A stretch of 64,000 bases of DNA. Source: Pomphorhynchus laevis (taxonomy: Eukaryota > Acanthocephala > Palaeacanthocephala > Echinorhynchida > Pomphorhynchidae). The stretch lies in assembly GCA_012934845.2 (NCBI GenBank), contig WNNJ02003863.1:111567-175566 (forward strand). The letters are read 5' to 3'. Of this stretch, positions 11,901-22,659 are shown piece after piece. Each line of letters starts with the position of its first letter. Positions within the stretch are counted from its first letter, which is position 1. Under the pieces are notes generated by a model. That model saw only the letters and a list, made by a program, of their open reading frames with translations, had not been told where the DNA came from and ran no database searches. Both the position numbers and the translations under genes were made by a program.

Positions 11901-11998
11901 AGAGGTCATCAGGAGGAACTGCTATGCTATCAGGTTTCGGCCCCTAACTCCTCTACCCAACATAGCAGCGGGGCCAAATACATGCTAATGATGTATTT
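11901..11998 (-). ncRNA. Structured RNA block of PLE-A copy 2
   Basis: Practically identical to the 2004-2100 block, with the same GGCCCC/GGGGCC and CTGCTATG/CATAGCAG interleaved pairings. Confidence 0.5.
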
Positions 11999-12042
11999 CC
12001 TCTGAAATAACTATCTAGTATCTTATTCTAATACAAAGTATA

Positions 12043-12729
12043 TTATTTATTATCCATCCATAAAAATTTGCCACTTAAGAGTTTAAATTTATTCTTTATA
12101 TTATTGTGTTGATTTATATATTTTACTATTTTCTGCTTGATGTTATTTTTATAGTAACCTAGTTTAAAATATGTATCTATTAAATTATGTAAATTATTTT
12201 GAAAAAAGCCAATATCATTACATATTGTTGCAATTCTTAAAATTTCATTATTTAATGTATTATATTTTATATTATATGGTATGCATGAATGCTCATGCAA
12301 AAATATGTTTCTTGTAAATTTAAATATGTCATCTTTACGATATAAATTAATAGTAGTTTTAGTTAATGTTAATTTAATGTTCATATCTAGATATACACCT
12401 TCTTTATCATTAATATTGGTTTTGTTAAGAATAAGGCTTTCTGGATAAATGTGCTCACTAATTGAATAAAAATCATTAGAATTAAATACACATATATCAT
12501 CAATGTATCGAAACATATATTTCATATATTTATATTGTTTAGATTTAGTTTTTACACAGTTATGAACAAATTCATATCCTATAAAGCTTAAAAACAAGTC
12601 AGCTATAATTGGGCTACTATTACCACCCATTGGAACACCTTTTACTTGTCTAAATATAGATGTCCCTACTTTTAAATAATTTTGATTTATCAAAATATTT
12701 AAGGATTCTATTAATTCAATTTTATCCAT
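12043..12729 (-). CDS. PLE-A reverse transcriptase (palm to thumb), open reading frame
   Basis: There are 228 codons from Met to stop, and the frame is open further upstream to about 12960, where motif A (YDFSTLYTNL) is read. Visible motifs are FRQVKGVPMGGNSSP (motif B), FRYIDDICVFNS (motif C with the catalytic DD) and VYLDMNIKL (motif E region). A basic C-terminus follows that ends SGKFLWMDNK. The product would copy element RNA into DNA at the target. The canonical C-terminal GIY-YIG endonuclease of Penelope is absent, so the family is either EN-minus or carries it N-terminally, as in Naiad/Chlamys-type PLEs. No such N-terminal domain can be tied to it here. Confidence 0.85.
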   Translation of the reverse strand: MDKIELIESLNILINQNYLKVGTSIFRQVKGVPMGGNSSPIIADLFLSFIGYEFVHNCVKTKSKQYKYMKYMFRYIDDICVFNSNDFYSISEHIYPESLILNKTNINDKEGVYLDMNIKLTLTKTTINLYRKDDIFKFTRNIFLHEHSCIPYNIKYNTLNNEILRIATICNDIGFFQNNLHNLIDTYFKLGYYKNNIKQKIVKYINQHNNIKNKFKLLSGKFLWMDNK

Positions 12730-13118
12730 ATATTTATATTTATTTGATGGTTTAATTTTTGTTAGATAGGCGTTATAATTATTATAACATATATATGTAT
12801 ATCTTTTTCCGAATATAAGATCAATTAATTTTACTAACGCTTCTTTAATATCTACTAAATCTAGATTTGTATAAAGCGTACTAAAATCGTATGTATTTAT
12901 ATTTTGAAAATTTATTCCTTTTGTCTGTTCTAAAAATTCTTTTGTAGAATTAATACTGAAATAGTGTTTTATACCAGTATTAATTTCGATTACCTTGCAA
13001 TATTTTTAAAGTGTGCTTTAATTACTTTAAGTATTTTATTCATATAGACAGAAAGTGGTTTTAATGTACATTTAAACACACTACATATGAACCTAGGTTT
13101 GATTTCTTACTTAATGAC

Positions 13119-13238
13119 GTGCATGCTACTTATCCATCATTATAAATATCCAGAAACCATTGTTTATTGTTGTATAAATTTGTATTTGAAGTAGCTAAGG
13201 TTTTATTTCTTTCTGTAAAGAAATAATTAAGTTTAGTA
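13119..13238. repeat. Direct repeat, left copy (about 120 bp)
   Basis: GTGCATGCTACTTATCC through TTTCTTTCTGTAAAG recurs almost unchanged at 14356-14475. It is PLE-A N-terminal coding sequence on the minus strand, and it flanks about 1.1 kb of foreign DNA. Confidence 0.85.
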
Positions 13239-13242
13239 TATA

Positions 13243-13760
13243 TTAAAAAATATATATTACCATTATGACTCCTGCCAACTTTAATGATAATATCAATATA
13301 CTTAATAGCCTAGTCTCACAACACATGAAACGTAAGTAACCGAAAAGTTTTATCAACATCCAAAGAAATTTTCGACAACACCATCTAGATTCCTCCTTCT
13401 TTACTAAGACAAAATACTCTAGCAGAAGAAACGCACAAAGTTGTGTATCAATTCCGATATAATAGAGATTGATGTAATACATCTTACATAGGATACACAA
13501 CGAGTAACTTAATTGATCTTGTCAAACAACATAAATACAAATCAAGTGCTATCCACAAACACCTAAAATACGAGCATGACGAAGATAAAATTCAAAATAA
13601 TCCATGCGACTTTAAAATTATTAATTAATGCAATGTAAGCACAAACTTAAAATTGGCTAAAGAACTTCTAATAAAACTGTTCTGCTCCGAAATAAACATC
13701 AAATATAATGAAATGGGCAACAGTTTGAAGCTCTGCAATTAAAAAACAAGAGCTACTAAT
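13243..13760 (+). pseudogene. PLE GIY-YIG endonuclease remnant
   Basis: On the plus strand VVYQFRYNRD then CNTSYIGYTTSNL and SSAIHKHLKYEH match the VVYxFxC...C..SYIGYT...H pattern of PLE-associated GIY-YIG nucleases. It is broken and isolated from any RT, and lies opposite in strand to the PLE-A copies on both sides. Confidence 0.65.
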
Positions 13761-14344
13761 CCATTTAATTCCATGTAAACATCTAAAATCTATAACTTTA
13801 CATTGAATGAATTTCTCAATTTATTTCACTTTTAGATTTAAAACTTTTCCTGGTGATGGCTACTAAAAGATTCGTGTTTTCATTCTTGGTGGGTGTAACT
13901 CACGAATAATTTATGGTAAATTTACACAATCACAACAACGTCTATTCAAAAACATTATAAATAAAGTTCATCAAGATCCTTACAATTAATTGAAACAAGA
14001 ACAATTCAAATTTTACAAAATAATTAAGCATAAAAGCATATTAAAATAATCTTAGCATTGATTAGATTTGGTTTCTTAAGTTATTTTACATTGCTGCATA
14101 AAATCCTAGTGCGATAGCACATGTAAAATAATATATACAAGGCAATATTGGAAATATTGGAAACTAAAAATGACATGGAAGTATCATGAAATAACAAAAT
14201 TAAAACCTTGCATATCAACACTAAAATACATGGTGCAGATGATTTTGTAAATCGGCATATTTAAAATCCCAATCGCTTTGATTGATATACATTATTTTTC
14301 AAAATAAGAAATATTTTTACATGTAATTATTTCTAAAATTTCTT

Positions 14345-14600
14345 AGTTAATAAAGTGCATGCTACTTATCCATCATTATAAATATCCAGAAACCATTGTT
14401 TATTGTTGTATAAATTTGTATTTGAAGTAGCTAAGGTTTTATTTCTTTCTGTAAAGAAATAATTAAGTTTAGTATTTCGAAAGTTTCTGGTGCAAACTAT
14501 AAATATTTTTTTTATTTCTGTTAATAGCTGCATTAGCTTCTGAAAAATTGTAAAAAAAACTGTAAGTTTTCCTAACAAGGATCAAAAGTTGAATGAATTC
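14345..14600 (-). mobile_element. PLE-A N-terminal coding fragment
   Basis: An open frame at 14366-14578 (70 codons) reads TKLNYFFTERNKTLATSN and ends WFLDIYNDG. It extends the 13119-13238 sequence further upstream in the element, so it preserves PLE-A N-terminal sequence missing from other copies. It has no recognisable domain. Confidence 0.65.
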
Positions 14601-14604
14601 ATTT

Positions 14605-16055
14605 GATGATATTACGCTGGAAAAAGTTGTCATTAGTTTTTTAATTTTATCTTTATTTTAATTTGATATTTGTTCCCGATTAAAGTATTTCTAATAGACC
14701 TAATATTACACTAACATTTTGTTAGACAAAATTTGATAAAAAAATTAAGAATTAAACGAAATATTTGAAAATAGTTTTGAACTTTTCAGAACACTCTTCT
14801 CTACGCAAATAATTAACAGTACGTTTTTAGGTGGAAATATCCAAACGTTAAAATTATAAAAAAAAGTTTAAAGCATTTCATTAGTCGATAGAAACGAATT
14901 TAGTCGATTAAAACTAATTTTATTTAGATTTATGGCTTAGTAATACAAATTCATATCAAGGTTCTACAAGAGATAGTTCAAAGTAAATAGATAATTGCTA
15001 TCCGAAAATGAATTTATCTACATTATTTGAAATACAATCCTGTGTATAAGGCAATAAAGAACAATAGAGAAAACGAATGCAAAGATGAAATCACTCTTTT
15101 CGTAATATTCTTTCTAGGGACAGATTTGGTCTACATTAACTTCATTTCAATATAACACAATATTCTGAAGTGCATTGATTGATTTGCAGTTTACAAGTAT
15201 TTATCAGGTACGATGATTTTATTTATGAAATCCTACTTTCGAGACATGTATGTTATCTATCATCAGTCGTATTTTTGATAAGATATATTTTTGATAAATA
15301 TACGCTTTCAAAATATAGTAGTTAGTCGTAAAATATGCCTGAGCAACAGGAAAGTGTGATTTATTTTATCCAGTAATTAGTTCTGTATGAAAAATTTCTA
15401 CGTCGATAAGTAATTGAATAAGTTATTTACAGGTCTGTTATTAGCAAATGTGACAGAGCTGGCAAACATGATAAAAATAAACGTATACTTGCTGCAAGGC
15501 ATTGTCGTATATATTAGTGCCGTTACAATCCTTTTATCACCACAACAGTCAAGTGAAAGAAGAAACATAAAGGTGAGCAGCAATCACAATTAATACTTAA
15601 ATAAATTCGATGTAAAAGGTAATCTTACAGGCTACACATTTTACCGTAAATTGAAAAAGTTATTTGAAATAAACTTAAAATATTGAATTATAGTATTAAT
15701 TATAATAAAAAATAAATGATTTTGTTCCATTCTTTAAACTTTTAATTCTAAATCAGGATAAACAAAATAGGGATTATTTTGTATATTTCACTCTGCTACA
15801 TCATCATAAAATCAATTATATCACAAACAAAAACATTTTGATAATGCTTGCAGAAGATAACAAAATAAATATATTTTCTAACGTTGATTCATCTCCGAAA
15901 TTAAAAATTATCTACAATAGTGAATTATATTTTAATATATTTCAATGACTACTGATATCTTATTCAAGATCAAAATAATAATGTTCTTTGTAACAAGTGA
16001 TATTTCTCTTTGCCATGATGATTTGACATTCATAAAACAAAAAATCATGTAGCCA
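14605..16055. other. Intron sequence, nothing recognised
   Basis: AT-rich, no supported gene or repeat. Confidence 0.5.
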
Positions 16056-16059
16056 ATAA

Positions 16060-16215
16060 TATAATCTTTTCAGTTGTAATTTTCTGAAGTAATTGTAATT
16101 TTTTAAAGATGCTAACAGAGGTTAGCGAAATATCAAATAAAATTTTTCTCCTTCTTTGATCCAGCTCCAATAATTCTTTATCAAAAAATAGATCATTATC
16201 AACTATTTAAAATAA
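16060..16215. repeat. Fold-back element fragment (FB family)
   Basis: Contains GCTAACAGAGGTTAGCGAAA and CTTTGATCCAGCTCCAATAA, shared with 19925-20345, 59885-60000 and 61150-61245 (the last in reverse). Confidence 0.75.
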
Positions 16216-16219
16216 TCTA

Positions 16220-18020
16220 TTCGGTAGTTTTTCAAAATTCTGCTAATAAAATTCTGCTAATTCTTCTATATATATATATATATATATTCAACAACAGATA
16301 TCCGACATTTGACTTTAAACAACTTATTATTGAAATATTCCACATAAGTTTATTTAAAAATATGAAAAGTAAAACTAAATAATAGAAAAATAATAAATAA
16401 TAATTTAAAAATTTAAATGCAAGAATAAATAATCAAAATTAAATCAGCATTAGTAATACACAGTAAAACTGTGTAAGTAATAAATACTTGATTTTAAAAT
16501 TTGATATAGTTTAAATGTCAACCATTAAACTGGGACAAGTGGCATTCTTCGTATTGCATAAGCAATGCATTTGTCAAAATACTTATAGATCAGGCTTTGT
16601 AAGACTGTAGTGTCGTTGCAGCAAGACAGAGAATAGTAGCATGCACTTTTAGATATATCTTTACCCACACTTTTATCTTAAAATTCATTAAAGACAATGG
16701 ACAATATGTCTTTAATGAATTGAAGACAATGGACAAATTTGTGATACGTAAAATATTGTATGTAGATATCAAAAGGCGTATTTGTTTCGGAAATAGTATA
16801 TAAGACAATATAAATTGTCAGATAATGTTTCTAATTTTTTATTAAGGTATTTTTAATAATGATTACAACTATTTAAATGATGAAAAATATAGTTCAAAAT
16901 AACAAAAAGATAATTTTAATTTTGGAATAATGAAAAATTATTTATTATGAAAATAGTATAAAATTTATTAAATTTTATATTATATGATATAAATCAAATT
17001 GATAGAACAGCAATTAGGCATTTTTTATTACAAATGTATGTATTATAATAATTTAGTATGCCTGTACAACTCAGATTGGCGAACACTGAATATACGTCAT
17101 ATACTATTTACAACAAACATTAAGAAATTTTAATAATTATAATTATTATTAATTAATTTTAATTTTTTATAATATTAATAATTAAGAAGCTTTAATAATT
17201 TAAATTGACAAATTATTGATAATTTATCTGAATATTTATTAATTAATACAAAATATTAACCCTAATTAAGAAGTATTCTTAATTTTTCTTAATTATTTAA
17301 TCATTAATTATTAATAATTAATTACAAGGTAAAAAATAATACAAGCCAGAAGCTTAATAGTATTTATCGTATAGTTATTAAGACGACATTAAAAACGCGT
17401 TTAATAATCAAAATTAGAGTAGTATATACATTCGTGAGACCATACTGAATATCGTTAAATGAGTTTATGATTCCTGATGTTACAAATATATAACGAGATG
17501 CAATATGCTTAACGTGATATTTACGTTGCAAAAATCGATTATTTCTTGATTGATATACATGCCAATTAGCTAATTGTTACCTCATTATAAGGTAACAATT
17601 AAAAGATAAATAGAATAAATTTGCTATTTATATTTTTATTGCAAATCTGTGTTATTTATCTTTGTAATTTATTGCTATTCTATTAGAATACTTTATTGTA
17701 TTTCGACGGCTTCTATTACAAACAAATAAATCATCCGCAATCAATTTATATTTGTCATGTTTTAAGGATACTTGGATTAAATCTATAGATCTCGGTGAAG
17801 GATCGCAAAAAGGTAACGTTTATTGATAAATTAAAGAATCATCTTCATATGCAGGATAACAAAATAAAAGTTAACTATTGTTAAAAATATATTAGTTTTC
17901 GACATATTTTATAAAATAGTTAAATATAATTAAATATTAATTTGTTATTAATTTATAATTATCCAAATAAAGTTAATTATAAATTATTTTGAATAATTGG
18001 ATTACTTTTTTAAATCCTAC
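16220..18020. other. Intron sequence with a TA run and a small hairpin
   Basis: (TA)n at about 16268-16288. A hairpin TTCATTAAAGACA / TGTCTTTAATGAA at about 16684-16721. The rest is AT-rich with no supported feature. Confidence 0.55.
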
Positions 18021-18024
18021 TTTT

Positions 18025-18240
18025 TAGGTCCTGGTGAGTGAATTATTCGTGATGAATACTCTCATCAGTGTCAATTTCTAGTACATGTATGTGTACTAGA
18101 AGGACTTATTGAGCTGTCTAGAGGTGCTGCACTTCAATCCGGTCGTGCCGCAGCCCCCTACTGATAAGATTCAAAAGTCAAAACAGCATAGAGTCAGCTT
18201 ATGCTGTTTAGTCGTCCCGATTCCTTCAATCAGGATAAAA
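18025..18240 (+). repeat. GC-richer repeat fragment with a hammerhead-like remnant
   Basis: A sharp composition island. It contains CTACTGATAAG, then CAAAAC, a perfect ACAGCATA/TATGCTGT hairpin, then GTC. This is the type I hammerhead order with substitutions in CTGATGA and GAAA. No partner copy was found in the window. Confidence 0.35.
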
Positions 18241-18479
18241 ACTAATTATTAAAAAATAAATTTAATTATAAATAGGTGTATATTATTAAATAAATAGAGT
18301 TAACACTAAATTACGAGTTAATTTATAATTAACTAAATATATATAATTATTTATGATAACTTAATTAGCTTTTGATACAACTTAAGTAGTGGGCATATTA
18401 ATAACAAAATTTTATATTTCGATACAAGCCAATTAGAGCGAGTCTTTGAAGGTTTACAGTTTAATGTATTAAACTTATA

Positions 18480-18930
18480 ATTAAAAAATCGCATGAGCAT
18501 TCATACATGCCATATTATATTAAATATAGAACATTAAATAATGAAAATTTAAGAATTTTCATAATATGTAATGATATTAGTTTTCTTCAAAATCATTTGA
18601 ATTAACAGATACATATTTTTAACTATATTACTATAAAAATAAAATCAAACAGAAAATAGTTAAATATATAAATAAAAAATATCATTGAAACTAAATTTAA
18701 ACTCTTAAGCGGAAACATTTTATGGATGGATTATAAATATTATACTTTGTATTAGAATAAGATGCTAGATAAGAAAATTTCATAAACATTGACTTTTATT
18801 TAAAATTTTAGACTGATATAAATTATATAAAATTTATTTATTGTTTATAATTTAATTATTAAATTTTTATTTATCAATTTTTTTAAATTTATAAATAGTA
18901 TAAAATACGTATACTCATTGAGCTGATGTG
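18480..18930 (+). mobile_element. PLE-A fragment (C-terminal coding plus 3' tail, structured block deleted)
   Basis: Starts in the CATGAGCATTCATACATGCC segment of the RT end, continues through AAACTCTTAAGCGG and the ATACTTTGTATTAGAATAA junction. It then jumps to the distal 3' tail, losing the pseudoknot block, and ends at TACGTATACTCATTGAGCTG. Confidence 0.75.
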
Positions 18931-19924
18931 ATATGTAGATATATAAATATATATTTATACTATCACTATTTATATACTAATACTATTTATAATAATATAT
19001 ATTAAATAACTAACTACAAAGCCACTTTAAATAACGACGTTTCTGCATTTTTAGACTGTTCGAGTTATAATGAGATAGTTGTAAGTTCAGGGAGAAATAA
19101 GATATTTAGTAAAATTTAAATACTTAAAAATATACGAAAATAAAAGAAACAAATATATATAATTGTAATATTGTATATCATCATATATGCTATGATAATA
19201 CATGATATCATATATAACATATAATGAAATATTATATAACATCATATAATGTTATCTCATTAACATTATATGTTATGTGATATAACACAATTAAAAATAA
19301 ATTTAAGTAGAAGCTATTTACGGGTGAATAGTAAATAATATACTCAGTGCTAGAATACAATATCACTCGAGAAAATGACAACACATAAGAGGAAATGCAT
19401 AATTAGATAGATATGACATCAATGCCTTTTAAGTTGATGAACTTCTAATCGTTACTCAAGCACATGTTATATAAACTACTTATCAATATATAAAATACTA
19501 AGTTACCGGAAAATGGTTTTAAATATTCTGTTGATTTCAATTTTTAAAATTTATTTAGGGTATTAAAGATATGAATTTTTCTACTAAACGATCATGTTCA
19601 TATACTGATTTCTTGTTATGCCTAATTCATCTACATTTGTCTAGCGTCTTAATGGTGTTTTATCCAATCGATAAAACACAACGTAGTTACAAAAGTTGAA
19701 ATAGGTAATGTTGACTTATTTCAAGTTACAGTGGACAATGTTTGTTTTTGTAATTTTTATTAATTCAAAATTAAGAACTTTCATAAAGACAGCGAGCTTT
19801 TTAATGTCCGAAGATATTATATAGTTATAAGTTAAACTTAAATGATTTATTACGGTTGCAGTCCATAAAATTCTTCCGAAATTTTGAATTATTAATAACA
19901 AACTCAAGAACTTAAAAGAGCGAT

Positions 19925-20345
19925 GTATTTAAATAAAGAATTATTAAAGAGATCAAAGAAAAGAGAAATTTTTTATTGATATTTCGCTAACCTCTGTTAG
20001 AATCTTCAGAAAATTACAATCTGTTGCAATTACAGCGTGGCCGAATGGTGGAGGCGTGTGCATTGCAAACTCTATGTACGGGGTTCAAACCTCGAGCATG
20101 CACTCTCTATTGACTTCTCTGTAAGCACACGTCAAAGCCACAAGATCGTGTTGTCGAAAGACGTAGGGGCACCCGATGATGAAGCGGGACCACTCTTCAT
20201 TACAGAAAATTACAATCAATCGTAATTTTCTGAATATGCTAACAGAGGTTAGCAAATATCAATAAAAAAATTTCTTTTTTCTTTGATCTAGCTCCAATAT
20301 TTGTATATCAATAATGGATCGTTATCAACTATTTTAAAATGTTAT
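19925..20345. repeat. Fold-back element, both arms present, interrupted by a SINE
   Basis: The left arm (19925-20021) and right arm (20203-20320) are reverse complements: AAATTTTTTATTGATATTTCGC with GCAAATATCAATAAAAAAATT, and CTAACCTCTGTTAG with CTAACAGAGGTTAG. The centre was originally TTCAGAAAATTAC-8 bases-GTAATTTTCTGAA. There is no coding capacity. Three further partial copies lie in the window. Confidence 0.8.
20022..20202 (+). repeat. tRNA-derived SINE with target-site duplication
   Basis: GTGGCCGAATGGTGG is a near-perfect A box of the type I/II tRNA kind, and GGTTCAAACCTC is a B box 46 bases later. A non-tRNA body rich in GC follows. The 181-bp unit is flanked by the 15-bp direct repeat CAGAAAATTACAATC (20007-20021 and 20203-20217). 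It has no poly(A), but a short TTCATTA end. Confidence 0.85.
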
Positions 20346-20679
20346 ATTTAAATGTTATGCGGTAGTTCTTAATTTAGAAATTAATTCCAATGCACAGCGT
20401 ATATTATCAATTAAGAAGGAATTTAATGTTGGTATAGTGTTAACATATCTTTATTGGTATTTTTTAAATATCAAGTTAGGTCAACGTCAGTTTCATTGCA
20501 CACAAATATATGTTATTATGTTTCAATGATAATAACTCAAAACGTAAATCCTAAAATACTACGAGGCCCTATTTCTTATACATCACATTTGCTTCGGGTT
20601 GGCCATTTTGGTCAACCTATAAAGCGCTATCTAGCAAAAATTGAACCTACAAGCAAATATAAATATATGGATAAATCAA

Positions 20680-21490
20680 ATCAGCTAACTAATTCTACGT
20701 ATTTAATATAATTATAATAAAATAAACAAAGCATAACAATGCTAAATCAAAATTTAATAATTAAATAATAAAATTAATAATTTTTATAAGATTTTTTATA
20801 ATTTATATCAAGTTAAAATAAAAAATTGAAATTTAAAATAAAATCATTTTTATGAATAGACTAATAAATAACAGACGTTGTATCAGAATAAGAATTAGAG
20901 GTCATCAGGAGGAACTGCTATGCTATCAGGTTTCGGCCCCTAACTCCTCTACCCAACATAGCAGCGGGGCCAAATACATGCTAATGATGTATTTCCTCTG
21001 AAATAACTATCTAGTATCTTATTCTAATACAAAGTATATTATTTATTATCCATCCATAAAAATTTGCCACTTAAGAGTTTAAATTTATTCTTTATATTAT
21101 TGTGTTGATTTATATATTTTACTATTTTCTGCTTGATGTTATTTTTATAGTAACCTAGTTTAAAATATGTATCTATTAAATTATTTAAATGATTTTGAAA
21201 AAAGCCAATATCATTACATATTGTTGCAATTCTTAAAATTTCATTATTTAATGTATTATATTTTATATTATATGGTATGCATGAATGCTCATGCAAAAAT
21301 ATGTTTCTTGTAAATTTAAATATATTATCTTTACGATATAAATTAATAGTAGTTTTAATTGATGTCAATTTAATGTTCATATCTAGATATATACCTTCTT
21401 CATTATTAATATTGGTTTTACTTAGAATACGGCTACCTGGATAAATTTGTTCGCTTATTGAATAAAAATTACTAGAGTTAAATACATATT
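20680..21490 (-). mobile_element. PLE-A copy 3, 5'-truncated
   Basis: 3' terminus, structured block (20895-20995) and the C-terminal RT coding region (open 21039-21380, from MNIKLTSIKTT to LWMDNK) are preserved. Homology stops near 21490, upstream of motif C. Confidence 0.85.
20895..20995 (-). ncRNA. Structured RNA block of PLE-A copy 3
   Basis: Same pairings as in copies 1 and 2, including the upstream ATACAT/ATGTAT hairpin. Confidence 0.5.
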
Positions 21491-21659
21491 TATATATTTA
21501 TATAATACATATTTTGTTTTACGACAAAAAGTCAACTTTATAATTATCGAGCTTGTCGAGTCACAACTCGTATGTTTTTAATTTTTATAAGTAAGTAGCC
21601 GTTAGGGCAGAATTGTGCTTGATTGTTTGTAAATGTAATACAAAACTGTTCGAATTACA

Positions 21660-21878
21660 AAAAATCAAATCAGCTAACTGAGTCTACGTATTTAATATAA
21701 TTATAAAATAAACAAAACATAACAATGCTAAATCAAAATTTAATAATTTAATAATAAAATTAATAATTGTTATATAAGATTTTCTATAATTTAAATCAAG
21801 TTAAAATAAAAAAAATTGAAATTTAAAATAAACGTCATTTTTATGAATTGACTAATAAATAACAGACTTTGTATCAAA
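21660..21878 (-). mobile_element. PLE-A 3' end, minus copy of a head-to-head pair
   Basis: Family terminus through the AT tail to AACAGACTTTGTATCA. It then switches abruptly at about 21878 to a plus-strand PLE-A copy. Confidence 0.8.
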
Positions 21879-22655
21879 TTGAATTAATAGAAGCCTTAAA
21901 TATTTTGATAAATCAAAATTTTTTAACAGTAGGGAAATCTATATATAGACAAATAAAAGGAGTACCAATGGGATGTAATAGTAGCCCAATTATGGCTAAC
22001 TTATTTTCAAGCTTTAAATAATATGAATTTATTCATAACTTTTCAAAAAAATAAATCTGAAATATAAACAGATATCAAATATATATTTTGATATATTGGT
22101 GATATATATGTATATATCATTATTTATTATTCATTATTTATGTATAATAAATAATATACTTTGTATTAGAATAATATACTAGATTAGTAAATTTCATCAG
22201 AGGAAATACGTCATTAGCACGTGTTTGGCCCCGTTGCTATGTTGGGTAGAGGAATAGGGGGCCGAAACCTGATAGCATAGCAGTTCCTCCTGATGACCTC
22301 TAATTCTTATTCTGATACAACATTTATTATTTAGTAGTTAATTCATAAAAATTGACTTTTATTTTAAATTTCATTTTTTTTATTTTAACTAGATTACAAT
22401 TATATAGAAGCTTATATAACAATTATTTATTAAGATGCAAAAGTTAATAAGATCAAAAGCTGAGTTAGTTATTATATATTGTCAAAGCTTTCACCGCGTT
22501 ACGGTTTCGTCAACGACTGATTGTATCATGTTTATCTCTAAACGTTTTTTGACATTATTCATAATTATTTGTTTTTATATATTGAAATTTTATTTAGCAT
22601 TATTTTTAATTTATAAATAATATAAAAACGTATACATAGCTGATTTGATACTTTA
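21879..22655 (+). mobile_element. PLE-A copy, plus strand, internally deleted
   Basis: The plus-strand RT begins QIELIEALNILIN and goes on YRQIKGVPMGCNSSP (motif B). The rest of the RT is lost, and the copy resumes at the ATACTTTGTATTAG junction, structured block and terminus (ATAGCTGATTTGATAC near 22650). Its 5' end abuts a minus-strand PLE-A copy, giving an inverted pair. Confidence 0.8.
22205..22302 (+). ncRNA. Structured RNA block with compensatory change
   Basis: The upstream hairpin is ATACGT/ACGTGT here against ATACAT/ATGTAT in the other copies, so an A-U pair has become G-C. GGCCCC/GGGGCC is unchanged and the second helix has TTGCTATG/CATAGCAG (one wobble). Confidence 0.55.
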
Positions 22656-22659
22656 TTGA

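Larger units (their letters stand above)
11670..13240 (-). mobile_element. Penelope-like element PLE-A, copy 2 (best preserved)
   Basis: Homology to copy 1 runs from the 3' terminus (ACGTAGACTCAGTTAGCTG at about 11675) through the structured block and RT to about 13050. It continues into N-terminal coding sequence (FKCTLKPLS, TERNKTLATSN) to about 13240. The RT frame is open from about 12960 down to the stop at 12043. Upstream of 13240 the element is interrupted, and the 13119-13238 segment appears again at 14356-14475. Confidence 0.85.

Noticed and set aside
15398-15583. Further TSP1 exon on the minus strand
   Set aside because: It has CCG and a possible donor but no acceptor AG, no module spacing and a hydrophobic composition.
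20022-20202. Small protein gene (62 codons from 20037)
   Set aside because: The open frame lies over the tRNA-like promoter boxes and the SINE body, so it is coincidental.
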